A DNA stretch of 64,000 bases. Source: Siphonodentalium dalli (lineage: Eukaryota > Mollusca > Scaphopoda > Gadilida > Siphonodentaliidae). Both the position numbers and the translations under genes were made by a program. The stretch spans positions 131,020,754 to 131,084,753 of the forward strand of contig CP136061.1 in NCBI GenBank assembly GCA_032622095.1, read 5' to 3'. The notes below the pieces were generated by a model. The model did no database searches and was not told where the DNA came from. It saw only the letters and a program-made list of their open reading frames with translations. Positions 13,201 to 22,645 of this stretch are shown piece by piece (position 1 is the stretch's first letter; each line of letters begins with the position of its first letter).

Positions 13201-14778
13201 CATTTGCAGAAAATAGTCCCCAGAATATTTACTGACATTGACCACCGTAGTAAGTTTTCACACAAAATCAGAATTGCCGTGTCGACAAAAGGCAACACTT
13301 TGTCAGAACACAAGCGACGATTTTGATTGGGTACAGGACGTTTCGTACCGTGGTCGTTTCGTACTTGGTCGTTTCGTACCATATTGTTTGGTCGTTTCGT
13401 ACCGCATTCTTTGGTCGTTTCGTACCATGTAGAAAATCAATTGGTCGTTTCGTACCGTGTGTTGCAAATGTGGAAAACACGGTATTTTATATATATATTT
13501 ATATTTATGTATGTATAATTATTCATGTTTTGGAATGCGGCGAAAGATATTATGAGATTTGCTTGCATCGAATGTGATTAACAATCATGCTGACAATAGT
13601 ATTCATCTGATTGACTGCGGGAAAGATCTTATGAGATGTTTTTACAACAAGTGTTAATACTAATCACGCTGTATAAACAAGAGGTCAGCTCTTACTGATT
13701 ACCACTAATTACCACCTGGCTTCTTGATCACACCTTTTCGTGAGTTGTTTTTGTTGGAATCCTATAAGTAACATGAGATCCCCCATCATTTCATCATTCA
13801 TCTCACAATCATGTCTGACGACAGACATGACAGTAAAGTTGGTTGGTGAAAACAAAAATAAAAGGTACCAAAGACTCCAGTATCGGGAGAACCAGGCGCA
13901 ACTATTCTGCTTGTGGAGTAACTACGAAAACGGCAGCATCTCCACCAGTGGTCTGTTGAAGGCATGTTCAAAACTGTTTGCGCCAACAGTTGCTGTCCTT
14001 GCTGTCGAGCCTGCTGATTGTTAATCAAATAACAAATATCATGTCCCATATTATTGTGTAAAATAATGTTGTTAATGTTAATATGTTATTGTTATTTTTA
14101 AATAAAGTATGAAATTAATACTGTTTTTCCCCATTCCCAACATGGAACAACACACGGTACGAAACGACCAATTGATTTTCTACATGGTACGAAACGACCA
14201 ATTGATTTTCTACATGGTACGAAACGACCAAACAATGCGGTACGAAACGACCAAAAAATATGGTACGAAACGACCAGATGGTACGAAACGTCCAGGTACG
14301 AAACGACCATGGTACGAAACGTCTAGAAGCCTTTTGATTTGGTTGAGGGTGACCGGAGAATGTGTAGCCTAATTTTGATGCGCAAATTAGCGCTTCTAGT
14401 ACTACTATAAGTTCTAGTTTATTATCGAAAAACAGCCGGTTTGAGAGTATAATATATAGCTGAATACAGCTAGGTTAGCTGAATACAGCTATTGTAGCTG
14501 TATTCTCACATTTGCCAGACATGGTCACTGTAACTAGTGTGCGTGTGACTGACGAAAATCCGCGCGGCCGGTGTGCACCGTGTTGAAATTGAAAACAGAA
14601 AATACCACGAAAACAGGTAAAAGGCATGCAAGATTCGCTTAAAATAAAATCCCACATCACTTCTATTGCGACCATTGTTATTCAATGAATTTTCGATTGA
14701 CCAGTATATCAATGTAACCTTATAAACAGCGACACTGGCGCACGTCGTTCCAACGTGCACTCCAAAGGCGGCAGCCAT
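4181..14778 (-). CDS. HSPA14: HSPA14-like (Hsp70L1) gene, exons 1-2 only, continues beyond window
   Basis: Exon 1 (14719-14778) and exon 2 (4181-4261) join in phase 0 to give MAAAFGVHVGTTCASVAVYK followed by DGKTNVVANDLGERVTPCIV and AFTDHDQ. This is the ATP-binding N-terminus of an Hsp70. The MAA start, the degenerate GxHxGTTCASVAVYK phosphate loop and VVANDxGxRVTP point to HSPA14 (Hsp70L1), the atypical Hsp70 that works with DNAJC2 in the ribosome-associated complex, rather than Hsc70 (GIDLGTTYSCV). The remaining ~460 residues should lie below position 1; no continuation is seen at 1-4180, which is mostly hAT elements. Intron 1 is 10,457 bp and mostly transposon. The assignment rests on 47 residues. 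Confidence 0.85.
4262..5674. other. HSPA14 intron 1, unassigned 1.4 kb
   Basis: No TIR element delimited. On the minus strand about 4711-4930 stays open and reads GHHRGLHTNALMAVFDAYSC with a downstream QGGTHTWPKC segment; I do not recognise it. The rest is AT-rich and featureless to me. Confidence 0.4.
5693..8540. mobile_element. TA-target element with asymmetric subterminal repeats, copy 1
   Basis: Left end CTCGCGAGTTCCGAATAAT, right end ATTATTCGGAACTCGAGAG, flanked by TA on both sides (5691-5692, 8541-8542). The left subterminal zone repeats -TGTACGCTTATT-; the right zone repeats CCTGTACTATTATT four times. A hAT element (6382-7624) is nested inside. Copy 2 is at 61300-62573. The TA duplication suggests the Tc1/mariner superfamily, but no transposase is seen. 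Confidence 0.75.
6382..7624. mobile_element. hAT MITE, TAGTGCTGGGCGG ends, nested
   Basis: TIR TAGTGCTGGGCGGTATTT against the reverse complement of AAATACCGCCCAGCCCTA, with the exact 8-bp TSD ctggtggt (6374-6381, 7625-7632). Subterminal regions are rich in TACCG/CGGTA as in the 360-1388 element. Non-coding. Confidence 0.88.
8604..11560. repeat. Tandem-core array element (family 2), copy 1, with 483-bp higher-order repeat
   Basis: Unique head (tgaaagtgtcaatgacac, gtagctcaacttaggtag), then about 17 monomers averaging 161 bp built around 'ccaagatggctgctggcggc', then a tail with acggacacacggacgacgg and a terminal hairpin cttacaagtaag followed by ttgagctaaaa. Monomers form types A (cgccaaaggatttagtcatg) and B (cgccaatggattgaat); in 10018-11330 they recur as an A-A-B trimer of exactly 483 bp. 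Identical head and tail in copy 2 (17714-19742) show that it moves as a unit. It has inserted into the hAT at 5675-12049. Confidence 0.85.
12302..14523. mobile_element. Compound inverted-repeat element, 5-bp TSD
   Basis: Long TIRs (12302-12476 and 14332-14523), starting CAGGTCTGGCAAATGTGAG, nearly identical apart from an 18-bp duplication in the right arm; flanked by gtcac (12297-12301, 14524-14528). Inside each arm is an array of ggtacgaaacgacca: about six copies at 13335-13470 and about eight, inverted, at 14156-14325. A second inverted-repeat element (12466-13331) sits at the inner edge of the left arm. The central region carries an open frame 13740-14024 (+) of 94 codons, ending LFAPTVAVLAVEPADC, followed by AATAAA near 14101; I do not recognise it. 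Superfamily unknown. Confidence 0.7.
12466..13331. mobile_element. Inverted-repeat element nested in left arm of 12302-14523
   Basis: About 100-bp TIRs: ccaaatcaaaatcgtcgctt onward at 12466 pairs with 13238-13331, including tgttctgacaaagtgttgcc and gtgtgaaaacttactacgg. About 85-90% identical by eye. Interior AT-rich; no credible ORF. Confidence 0.65.
14719..14778 (-). CDS. HSPA14: HSPA14-like exon 1 (start codon)
   Basis: 20 codons from the ATG at 14778 to AAG before the donor gttaca; encodes MAAAFGVHVGTTCASVAVYK. An upstream in-frame ATG (MCRLREAND...) exists, but MAA- is the family's start. It sits about 200 bases upstream of the compound inverted-repeat element at 12302-14523. Confidence 0.85.
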
Positions 14779-15126
14779 TTTCTTTTGTGCGCAATAAAAA
14801 ACGTGGCACAATCTTATACCAGAAACGAAACGAAACAAATTGGAGTCGTTAGCTTCACGAAGTCTACACAATGCAATAAATAGCTTGAATTATCAGGAAA
14901 TTGGAATCTCTCATCTTTATCTTAAAAACATTGAATTCTTTACATAGCACATCACCAAATTTAAGTGATATGGTGTTAAAATTTAAGTGATATGGTGTTC
15001 AATGTCAAATTTAAATAGCTTGTTTGTTTGAGTCCACTGTCATTGGTAGTTGACTAAAGCACCTGGTGCTGTTGCCGATGGGGTCATTGTCACAAGTCTT
15101 CGATCACATTCATAGCCAGCTTTTAG
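14779..15126. other. HSPA14 upstream region
   Basis: 5' flank of the HSPA14-like ATG. Minus-strand upstream sequence has cgaaacgaaacaaat repeats and no TATA box. A short direct repeat of atttaagtgatatggtgtt lies near 14960-15000. No element or ORF recognised. Confidence 0.35.
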
Positions 15127-17280
15127 TAAACAATTGAGCTTAAGCACAATACGGAGTCTCTAATTGCGCTTGAGCTTAATTTTCCTTATTGCACTTAATC
15201 ACAATTAGATATTCCTTTTTGCACTTAAGTGCAATAAGATCTTCCCGTATTGTGCTTTTAACACAATTAGATCTTCTCTTATTCAGCGCAATTAGGGGTT
15301 CCTTATTGCACTTTTAAAATCACAACTAATTTTTCCCTTATTAGGCTTTTCAGCCCAATTACATCCTTATTGCACTTAAGCACAAGTGCAATTATTATCT
15401 CCCTCATGATATTACAAATAAAATTTTAATTTATGGAATAATCCGAATAGGCCTACATGGTCACCAATAAACTCCACCCATTGAACTATGACTATCCAGC
15501 CAAACCTGATTATGAACCTCATTATGAACCTCATTTGATCTTCGAGGGGTGAAAACTTGTTATGGCTATCGCGCTTAACCCTTTGAGTGCCAGGGGCGGA
15601 TATTATCGGCCCTAAACCTACACAATAAGTCTGTTAAAGAATATAATAAAATATATTCAAATTGGAAAAATTGGGGAAAAAAAACAAAAAAACAAAAACA
15701 AAAAAAACAAAGCCAATGCATTCTCTTATATATGCGAGGCGACCTATGGTCGACTCGCATATATAAGAGAATGCATTGGCACAGGGTATATGGGTGATAC
15801 AAAAATCTGACCTGGCACTCAAAGGGTTAAGTGTAATTGAATTGCGCTCGAGCACAATTAAATTGCGCTTTAGCACAATTAAATTGCGCTTAATCGCAAT
15901 TGGACAAAGATATAAGTAATTGTGCTTAAGTACAATTGAATTGCACTTAAGTCCAATCTAATAAATGTGAAAATGCCCTCCCATAGTAATGTGGCTAATT
16001 GCGCTTAAGCGCAATAAGGAAGATTTTTATTTGCGCTTAAGTGCAATTAGCTCTTATTGCACTTAAGAGCAATTAGAGCTTCCTTTATTTCGCAATTAGA
16101 GCTTCTTTTATTATGGCCAGAGACCATTCATGCATGTTTGGGATGTAATATGTCTGTATTGCCTTACATGCCACTCAATGTGTACTGTTTAACAACCAAT
16201 CTGATCAGCCATGGCATTGCGAGATATTATCTGATAACTGAATACTTGACTGATGAGTAGTTACTGCAATCTCCCTGTTCCACTATGGTTCATTCAGTCA
16301 GTAAGGGTCATATACATGTATAGGTGCAAAGGGAGGGTAGTTTGATTCATGTATCAGGGAAAGTTTGCAAATTGCTTATCGAGAGTTGGTGGTTTCTACC
16401 CGCTGCATAACAAATCGATGAACCAACTACGTCACTTCAAGCAAGCCGACCATGTGCACGCGCTCCCACCTACCACACGTCAAACCGATCTGTGCACGCG
16501 CTCGGTGCGTGTTGTTATTGGGAGACTGCGTTGAAATTTGAACAAAATGTTATTTAGAATTGTTTTGGAAGTTTTGAAAAGTTGTTCATGTTGTTAATGT
16601 TCCATTGATTGAATTATTTCACAGTATAATTTATCCTCTAAGGTCATTTTCACATTTTATTTTTAACTGGACTTGAGCGCAATTGAATTATGCTTAATGA
16701 TGGTCTATCTCTTCCTAAATACATTTTATAGTTTCCGGGGTATAAAATTTAAACTATGAGTCAAGATATTGGATATTCTTAAGTGCAATTAATTGCAGTC
16801 AAGATGATTCAATTGCATTTAAGCACAATAGCTTGTTTATTGGTTTAGCAGAAATTGCATTTACATGTAGTTCACTTAAGTGAAACTGAATTGCACTTAA
16901 TGCTGCAAAATTTAACTTTTGTGCTTAATCATAGTTATAATTACGCTTAATTGCAATTATTTAGTAACATAATCAAAACCCCCTTTAAATTCTACAATAT
17001 TATTATTAGGCTACAATTTTAGGATTGCTTTTTGGCCACCTTTGACGGCATTTGGGCTGTAGCCGAGGCTTCATTATCTCAAATTAAAATGGCTACCAAT
17101 CCATCTCATGTGATCTGACATTTTAAACTTGATCGAGGAAATTCGAGAAAATGTAAATGTTGCAAAGAAAATAATGCAACTGAATTGATTTCTAGTGCAA
17201 TTAGTTTGTTGCAATTGCACTTAATTGGATTATGCTTTAGCACAATTAATTCATCTTAAATAGTACTGTAATTGAATTAC
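15127..17280. repeat. Field of dispersed 20-bp palindromes, AATTGCGCTTAAGCGCAATT type
   Basis: At least 14 imperfect palindromes centred on TTAA (e.g. ttgcacttaagtgcaataa near 15220, attgcgcttaagcgcaataa near 15998, attgcacttaagagcaatta near 16055), with a looser set at 16670-17270. Spacing is irregular, so this is not a tandem satellite. A TTAA-target MITE (15579-15826) interrupts one unit at its central TTAA. The stretch 16110-16660 between clusters holds nothing I recognise. Confidence 0.65.
15579..15826. mobile_element. piggyBac-like MITE with palindromic core
   Basis: CCCTTTGAGTGCCAG ... CTGGCACTCAAAGGG, flanked by TTAA on both sides (15575-15578, 15827-15830): piggyBac-type. The interior holds a ~65-nt hairpin (15714-15780) built from gcattctcttatatatgcga and its complement, shared with the MITE at 23368-23598. 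Confidence 0.85.
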
Positions 17281-17410
17281 TACTGTTGTCCAAATGTTAA
17301 TGAATGCATTGAATAATTTGCAGGAAATGTTCCTGCAAATGCATCTTCAGAGTGTTTTTTTTTCTGCATGTTGCTGCCTGTTGTAGCATATAAATGTCCC
17401 CACCTGTATG

Positions 17411-20123
17411 AACAAGAGGTACGCTGTCGTGTGGCATTTGCCCCCGACCGTAGCAATTCGGATTAAGCATGGATGCGGAAACCCAAAAACAAGCGATCCG
17501 GAAACCCAAAAACAAGCGAAAATTCAAATTTTCTAAGTTGAAAAAAAAGGGCCATAACTCTGGCAAAAATCATCAGATCATACCCAAATTCGCACTTGAC
17601 ATGTATTTTCATATAACTGATCCATAAAAATACGGGATTTGCAATCGTTCCACCAAAGCTCATGCTATCATCTGGAAACCCAAAAAACAAGAGAAAAATT
17701 TAATTTTCTAAGTAAATGAAAGTGTCAATGACACTGTAGCTCAACTTAGGTAGGGGAATAATTTAATGGTTGACAGTAAATGGAGGAATAGGAAAGGTGC
17801 TAATTGACATGGCTAAGTAAGACTAGATGTACATGTCAATATCAACATTCATGACAGGTTTCATAATGATCGGATCAGGGATGTGGTGATTATGGTGTGC
17901 CAAAGTATTTATTGATGCAAAGAGTAAATTCTAAAATGGCCACCGGCAGCCATGTTTTTTTCCGAATTGCCCCAAAATGACCTGTTCCCATCTACAGCCT
18001 TTACAAATCTCATAATGATCTGATCAAAGGTACGACCTGTAGCCTGTGCCAATGGATTTGGTCATGCAAAGAGTAAAATCCAAGATGGCTGCTGGCGGCC
18101 ATGTTTTTCAGCTGAACGACCCCAAAATGACTCGTTTCCCATCTACATGTCATTGTTAACATCCATGACAAATTTCATGAAGTTCCGACCAAAGCTACAA
18201 CCTGTAGCCCGCACCAAAGGATTTAGTCATGCAAATAGTAAAATCCAATATGGCTGCTGGCAGACATGTTTTTTAGCCAAACGACCCCAAAATCACTCGT
18301 TCCCATCTACATGTTAATATTAACATCCATGATACATATCATGATGATCAGATGAACAGTACGACCTGTAGCCCGTGCCAATGGATTGAATTTTGAAATC
18401 CAAGATGGCCGCCAGGCGCCAGCGACCATGTTTTTTTGGCCGTATGACCACAAAATGACTCGTTCCCATCTACATGTCAATATCACCATTCATGACAAAT
18501 TTCATAAAGATCAGACCAAAGGTACGACCTGTAGCCCGCGCCAAAGGATTTAGTCATGCAAAGAGTAAAATCCAAGATGGCTGCTGGCGGCCATGTTTTT
18601 TGGCTGAACGACCCCAAAATCACTCGTTCCCATCTACATGTCAATATTAACATCCATGACAAATTTCGTGATGATCAGAAAAACAGCACGACCTGTAGCC
18701 CGCGCCAATGGATTGAATTTTGAAATCCAAGATGGCCGCCAGCGGCCATGTTTTTTGGCCAGATGACCCCAAAATGACTCGTTCCCATCTACATGTCAAT
18801 ATCAACATTCATGACAAATTTCATAAAGATCAGACCAAAGGTACGACCTGTAGCCCGCGCCAAAGGATTTAGTCATGCAAAGAGTAAAATCCAAGATGGC
18901 TGCTGGCGGCCATGTTTTTTGGCCGAACGACCCCAAAATCACTCGTTCCCATCAACATGTCATTGTTAACATCCATGACAAATTTCATGAAGTTCTGACC
19001 AAAGCTACAACCTGTAGCCCGCGCCAAAGAATTTAGTCATGCAAAGAGTAAAATCCAAGATGGCTGCTGGCGGCCATGTTTTTTGGCTGAACGACCCCAA
19101 AATAACTCGTTCCCATCTACATGTCAATATTAACATCCATGACAAATTTCATGATGATCAGACGAACAGTACGACCTTGTGGCCCGCGCCAATGGATTGA
19201 ATTTTGAAATCCAAGATGGCCACCAGCGGCCATGTTTTTTGGCCAAATGACCCCAAAATGACTCGTTCCCATCTACATGTCAATGTCAACATTCATGACA
19301 AATTTCATAAAGATCAGATCAAAGGTATGACCTGTATCCCGCGCCAAAGGATTTAGTCATGCAAAGAGTAAAATCCAAGATGGCTACTGGCGGCCATGTT
19401 TTTTAGACGAATGACCCCAAAATCACTCGTTCCCATCTACATGTGATTGTTAACATCCATGATAAATTTCATGAAGTTCCAACCAAAACTACGACCTGTA
19501 GCCCGCACCAAAGGATTTAGTCATGCAAAGAGTAAAATCCAAGATGGCTGCTGGCCGAACGACCCCAAAATGACTCGTTCCCATCTACCTGTCAATGTCA
19601 ACATTCATGACAAATTTCATATAGATCAGACCAAAGTTACAACCTGTAGCCCGCGCCAAAGGAAATTGTTGACGGACACACGGACGACGGATGCCAAACC
19701 ATGGCAATAGCTCAAACTTACAAATTAAGTTGAGCTAAAAAAGGGCCATAACTCAGGTGAAAATGGGTGGACGAAACCCGCGCTATGCATGTAGCTGTTC
19801 CCCCATGTTGCTCTATCACCATACCAAATATCAGCTAAATCTGCCCAGCGGTTGCTGAACAATAATGCAAAATGTTTGTACGGACGGACAAAATTTTATT
19901 TTCTAAGTCAAAAAAGGGCCATAACTCTGGTGAAAATGGGTGGACGAAACCTGCGCTATGCATGTAGCTGTTCCCCCATGCTGCTCTATCACCATACCAA
20001 ATATCAGCTAAATCTGCCCAGCGGTTGCTGAACAATAATGCAAAATGTTTGTACGGACGGACGGACGGACGTACGGACAGAGACGTCGACTATATACCCG
20101 CTGACTTCAAGTCGGGGGCATAA
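17411..20123. repeat. Tandem-core array element (family 1), copy 1, split by family 2
   Basis: Starts aacaagaggtacgctgtcg with gcatttgcccccgacc, ends agtcgggggcataa: short inverted subterminal motif TGCCCCCGAC / GTCGGGGGCA. Core monomers (~172 bp) contain aagggccataactctggtg and atgcatgtagctgttccccc; the tail is acggacggacggacgtacgg. A family 2 element (17714-19742) interrupts it. A shorter intact copy is at 53068-53613. Confidence 0.75.
17714..19742. repeat. Tandem-core array element (family 2), copy 2
   Basis: Same head (aaatgaaagtgtcaatgaca) and tail (cttacaaattaagttgagct then aaaaa) as 8604-11560, with about 11 monomers. Inserted inside the oligo-A between ttttctaagta and agggccataac of a family 1 element; the uninterrupted site is visible at about 19900-19920 and 53293-53313. 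Confidence 0.85.
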
Positions 20124-20660
20124 TAATGGTCCATTTCAGTGAATGAGAGAGTCCATTTAGTAAAAGGAGGGAAATGACTAAAAGTCCTTCCTGCATGTTC
20201 AAGCCAAGTGGGGTCAGTGTTTGGAGGGTGTAGATCCAGTGGATCTCACATGTATTTTCTGATTTTAAGTTCCCTTGCGCACTTCTGGTCGCAATTGATA
20301 ATGTCAACGATATGATATGACAGGTCGTAATGATCGTTTGGGTGCTCCACTCACTTTGTAGGTTATTTAAACAGGTTTCAACTGTGGAGTCTGTTTTGAC
20401 TTTGAGAATATCCATACTGGTTAATGACAATATTTGCTCCAGACATTCTTATCGATGTCTGGTATAGGCCCTTTTGATGAGGGCAATATCGCGGATAGTC
20501 CTCTTGGGATGACTCTGTGTTGCACCCAAGATTCAAGGAATTCTTGGTGGAGGGAAAGTCCGAGTTTCTTTGTGATGTGGTTCCGTATGTTGTTGTATGC
20601 TGAGATGTTTGCATCTGTGATACATGCTTTGTGTAGCTAGTGGGTTCCTCGTCTGTGCAT
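20107..20660 (-). pseudogene. Decayed retroelement ORF fragment (possible Penelope-like)
   Basis: On the minus strand, one frame reads SLHQEFLESWVQHRVIPRGL and a second frame ends IHWIYTLQTLTPLGLN. The first resembles the start of a reverse-transcriptase ORF and the second the R/E..WI..L.TL.P.GLN end of a GIY-YIG endonuclease, as in Penelope-like or similar retroelements. Frameshifts and stops intervene, and no catalytic reverse-transcriptase core is present. Family assignment is tentative. Confidence 0.35.
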
Positions 20661-20783
20661 GTATGTTTCGTCTGGCAGTGTCCAGTTGTCGGAATTATTT
20701 AACAGAACCATCGACTCAGATGTACTGTTGAGTGCAGTGTCTGAAACACTGGCCATCACATTGTTTGGTGCAAATGTACACTG

Positions 20784-20888
20784 AGAGCTTTCCGATGAAT
20801 GGTAACAAGCCATATTTCCAACTAAATCCTGAAAAATTACCCATGATTCTACTGTGGTTAAGGAGTCAATTATTTAGGGCATTACTGT
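20784..20888. mobile_element. Truncated TA-target MITE (right half)
   Basis: Right half of the MITE at 47717-47865: gagagctttccgatgaatgg through ggttaaggagtcaattattt and gggcattactg, followed by TA. The left TIR is missing. Confidence 0.6.
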
Positions 20889-21159
20889 AGCCATTGTTGA
20901 TTAGTGGTGGGAGGATAAGCAAGGAAGGGTAAATTAGAAACAAGTTTCTACAGGGAAAACAACAGTAATCAACTAATCCTTTGCCGATAGGTCTATGTGT
21001 TTCGAATCTAGTGATTCTTCGTTCAGGACCAAATGTGGTTTGTGCAAAAGTGTGGGAAACCTCGCCATTTTATTGCCTGTTTGGGGCTGAGCTTTGATTT
21101 GATTGGCTGTTGCCAGGCTGATAGGGGTCAGACTGCGGTTTGGGTGAAGTTGCAGGTTT

Positions 21160-21245
21160 GTGTTCTCATATGGGGTTCTCATGCATGATGGGGTATACAT
21201 GGAGGTTCTCATATGGTTTAATTAGGGTTCCCATGTGGGGTTCTC
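21160..21245. repeat. Minisatellite of ggttctcatatgg type
   Basis: Five to six degenerate copies of ggggttctcatatgg / ggttcccatgtgg. The surrounding 20889-21540 shows no other feature. Confidence 0.5.
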
Positions 21246-21543
21246 TTGTGGTCTGAATCAAAATAGTCATTTGCAAAAGAAAACATTTTAAATTAACTAT
21301 TTTTCTATCTATATTTGTCCATTTTTGAAGATATTTAAGTAGTCAAGACATAAGACATGACTGATGACTTACCATATTAGCATGCTTAATATAACCCCAT
21401 TTTAAGTTGAGTGTTTTTCTTGCTACTTACATTTTAACCATTTCTATACAAAGGGATTCTCCCAGTCAGTTAAAAAGTGTACATCAGAATGGTCTATTAT
21501 TCATTTGGAGAGATGTTGAGGTGGTAATCAATGAAAGTGCAGC

Positions 21544-21661
21544 AGGAGCATTATTTATTGAGGGAAATATTTAGATAATAAGTTCAAGAAACGACCTATG
21601 GTCATTTGTTGAACTTATTATCTTAACATTTCCTATGGGATAACTACTCATCAATAATGCT
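21544..21661. mobile_element. Palindromic MITE
   Basis: Near-perfect hairpin with ~43-nt arms: agcattatttattgaggg... on the left and its complement on the right, including gataataagttcaa / ttgaacttattatc. No TSD resolved. Confidence 0.5.
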
Positions 21662-21769
21662 TTAGTATAGAAAGGGAGACACAGAAATATCAACGGTTTC
21701 AATGTTTTATAATTATGATATAGGTCACTGGCACATATTTTTTATGTAGCTATTTGTTAAAACATTAAT

Positions 21770-22366
21770 ATTGAATCCAAATGACTGTGGAAAGGTACAT
21801 GATTCCTGTATTGTAAATGCAGATGAACACCTTGACCTTCAATAATTGGAAAACAAATTTGTGTACGACACATTGTCTTCTCATCAGTAAGAACTATGCC
21901 AAATTTCAACAAAATCCAATAAAACATCACAATGTTATAGAGCGGACACATAGGTTGCAAGAAAATAAGACTGGTGCAGATGAAGTCTAAGTTTGAAATC
22001 AACCTGTAACCTTGACATTTTGCAAACCACAATGCACACATATCGCGACACACCGTCACCCTTAGGTCACCTTTTTTCATTGTGATTTACACAAAAGTTA
22101 TGGAACAGACACGAAAGTTAGTGTCTGAGACACGAAAGTTAGTGTCTGGTGCCTTAATCGAGAGAATGAACTTGTTCTGTGACCTTGACCTTCAAAAATT
22201 GGGAAACAAATTTGTGCGCGACACATCATCTCCTCATTAGGAACTAAGGCAAGTTTTAACAAAATCCATTAAAACAATGCTATGTTATGGAGCGGACACG
22301 ATAAATCTTATGGACAGACAGACAGAGAGACAGACAATTTTTTTTCTTTTTTCGGGGGGCATAAAA
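21770..22366. repeat. Tandem-core array element (family 3), copy 1
   Basis: Two to three units with ccttgaccttcaataattgg and gccaaatttcaacaaaatcc, then tatggacagacagacagaga and a tail tttcggggggcataaa. A single-unit copy is at 46120-46425. It ends about 90 bases from the SARS1 poly(A) signal. Confidence 0.6.
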
Positions 22367-22452
22367 ATCATCAATGGATAATATGGATTTTTCGGCAGAG
22401 GAATTCCTGATGGATTTACCTAACAAAGATAAGCAAAGATTGTTTTTTATAC

Positions 22453-22458
22453 TTTAAT
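22453..22458 (-). terminator. Candidate SARS1 poly(A) signal
   Basis: ATTAAA on the minus strand 42 bases beyond the stop codon. It is the nearest AATAAA-like hexamer, so the 3' UTR may be short. The choice is inference. Confidence 0.4.
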
Positions 22459-22499
22459 CCGTGACACCTCAATTTGAATAAGTTAAATAGCACTAGGTA

Positions 22500-22645
22500 T
22501 TATTCTATTGTCATGTTTTCCACTGCTGTGTCAAGCTTTGGCTCAGCTTTTTTGTTTCCATCCTTATTTTTTTGTTTCTTCTGTTTCTTAGTTTCTTGTT
22601 CATCAATTGGAGCAGGTTTGACAAATGGAATTTTCTCTTGATATT
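22500..22645 (-). CDS. SARS1: SARS1 exon 11 (C-terminus and stop)
   Basis: 146 bases including TAA at 22500-22502. Encodes [20 protein letters not shown], then [12 protein letters not shown] and the end VENMTIE. The 47-residue tail is lysine-rich and resembles the C-terminal appended domain of vertebrate SerRS, which carries a nuclear localisation signal. Acceptor ttttgcag. Confidence 0.95.

Noticed and set aside
13191-13577. Overlapping ORFs rich in VRNDQ / GRFVPC
   Set aside because: Products of the 15-bp ggtacgaaacgacca repeats, open in several frames at once.
13335-14325. CRISPR-like regularly spaced 15-mers
   Set aside because: Units are too short, spacers are 2-17 bases and repeated, the arrays are mirror-inverted, and the DNA is eukaryotic; they are TIR-internal repeats.
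14506-14871. 121-codon ORF on the minus strand as a gene by itself
   Set aside because: It is HSPA14 exon 1 plus its 5' leader and unspliced intron sequence; only 14719-14778 is claimed as coding.
20434-20640. 68-codon ORF on the plus strand
   Set aside because: Shadow of the minus-strand retroelement fragment.
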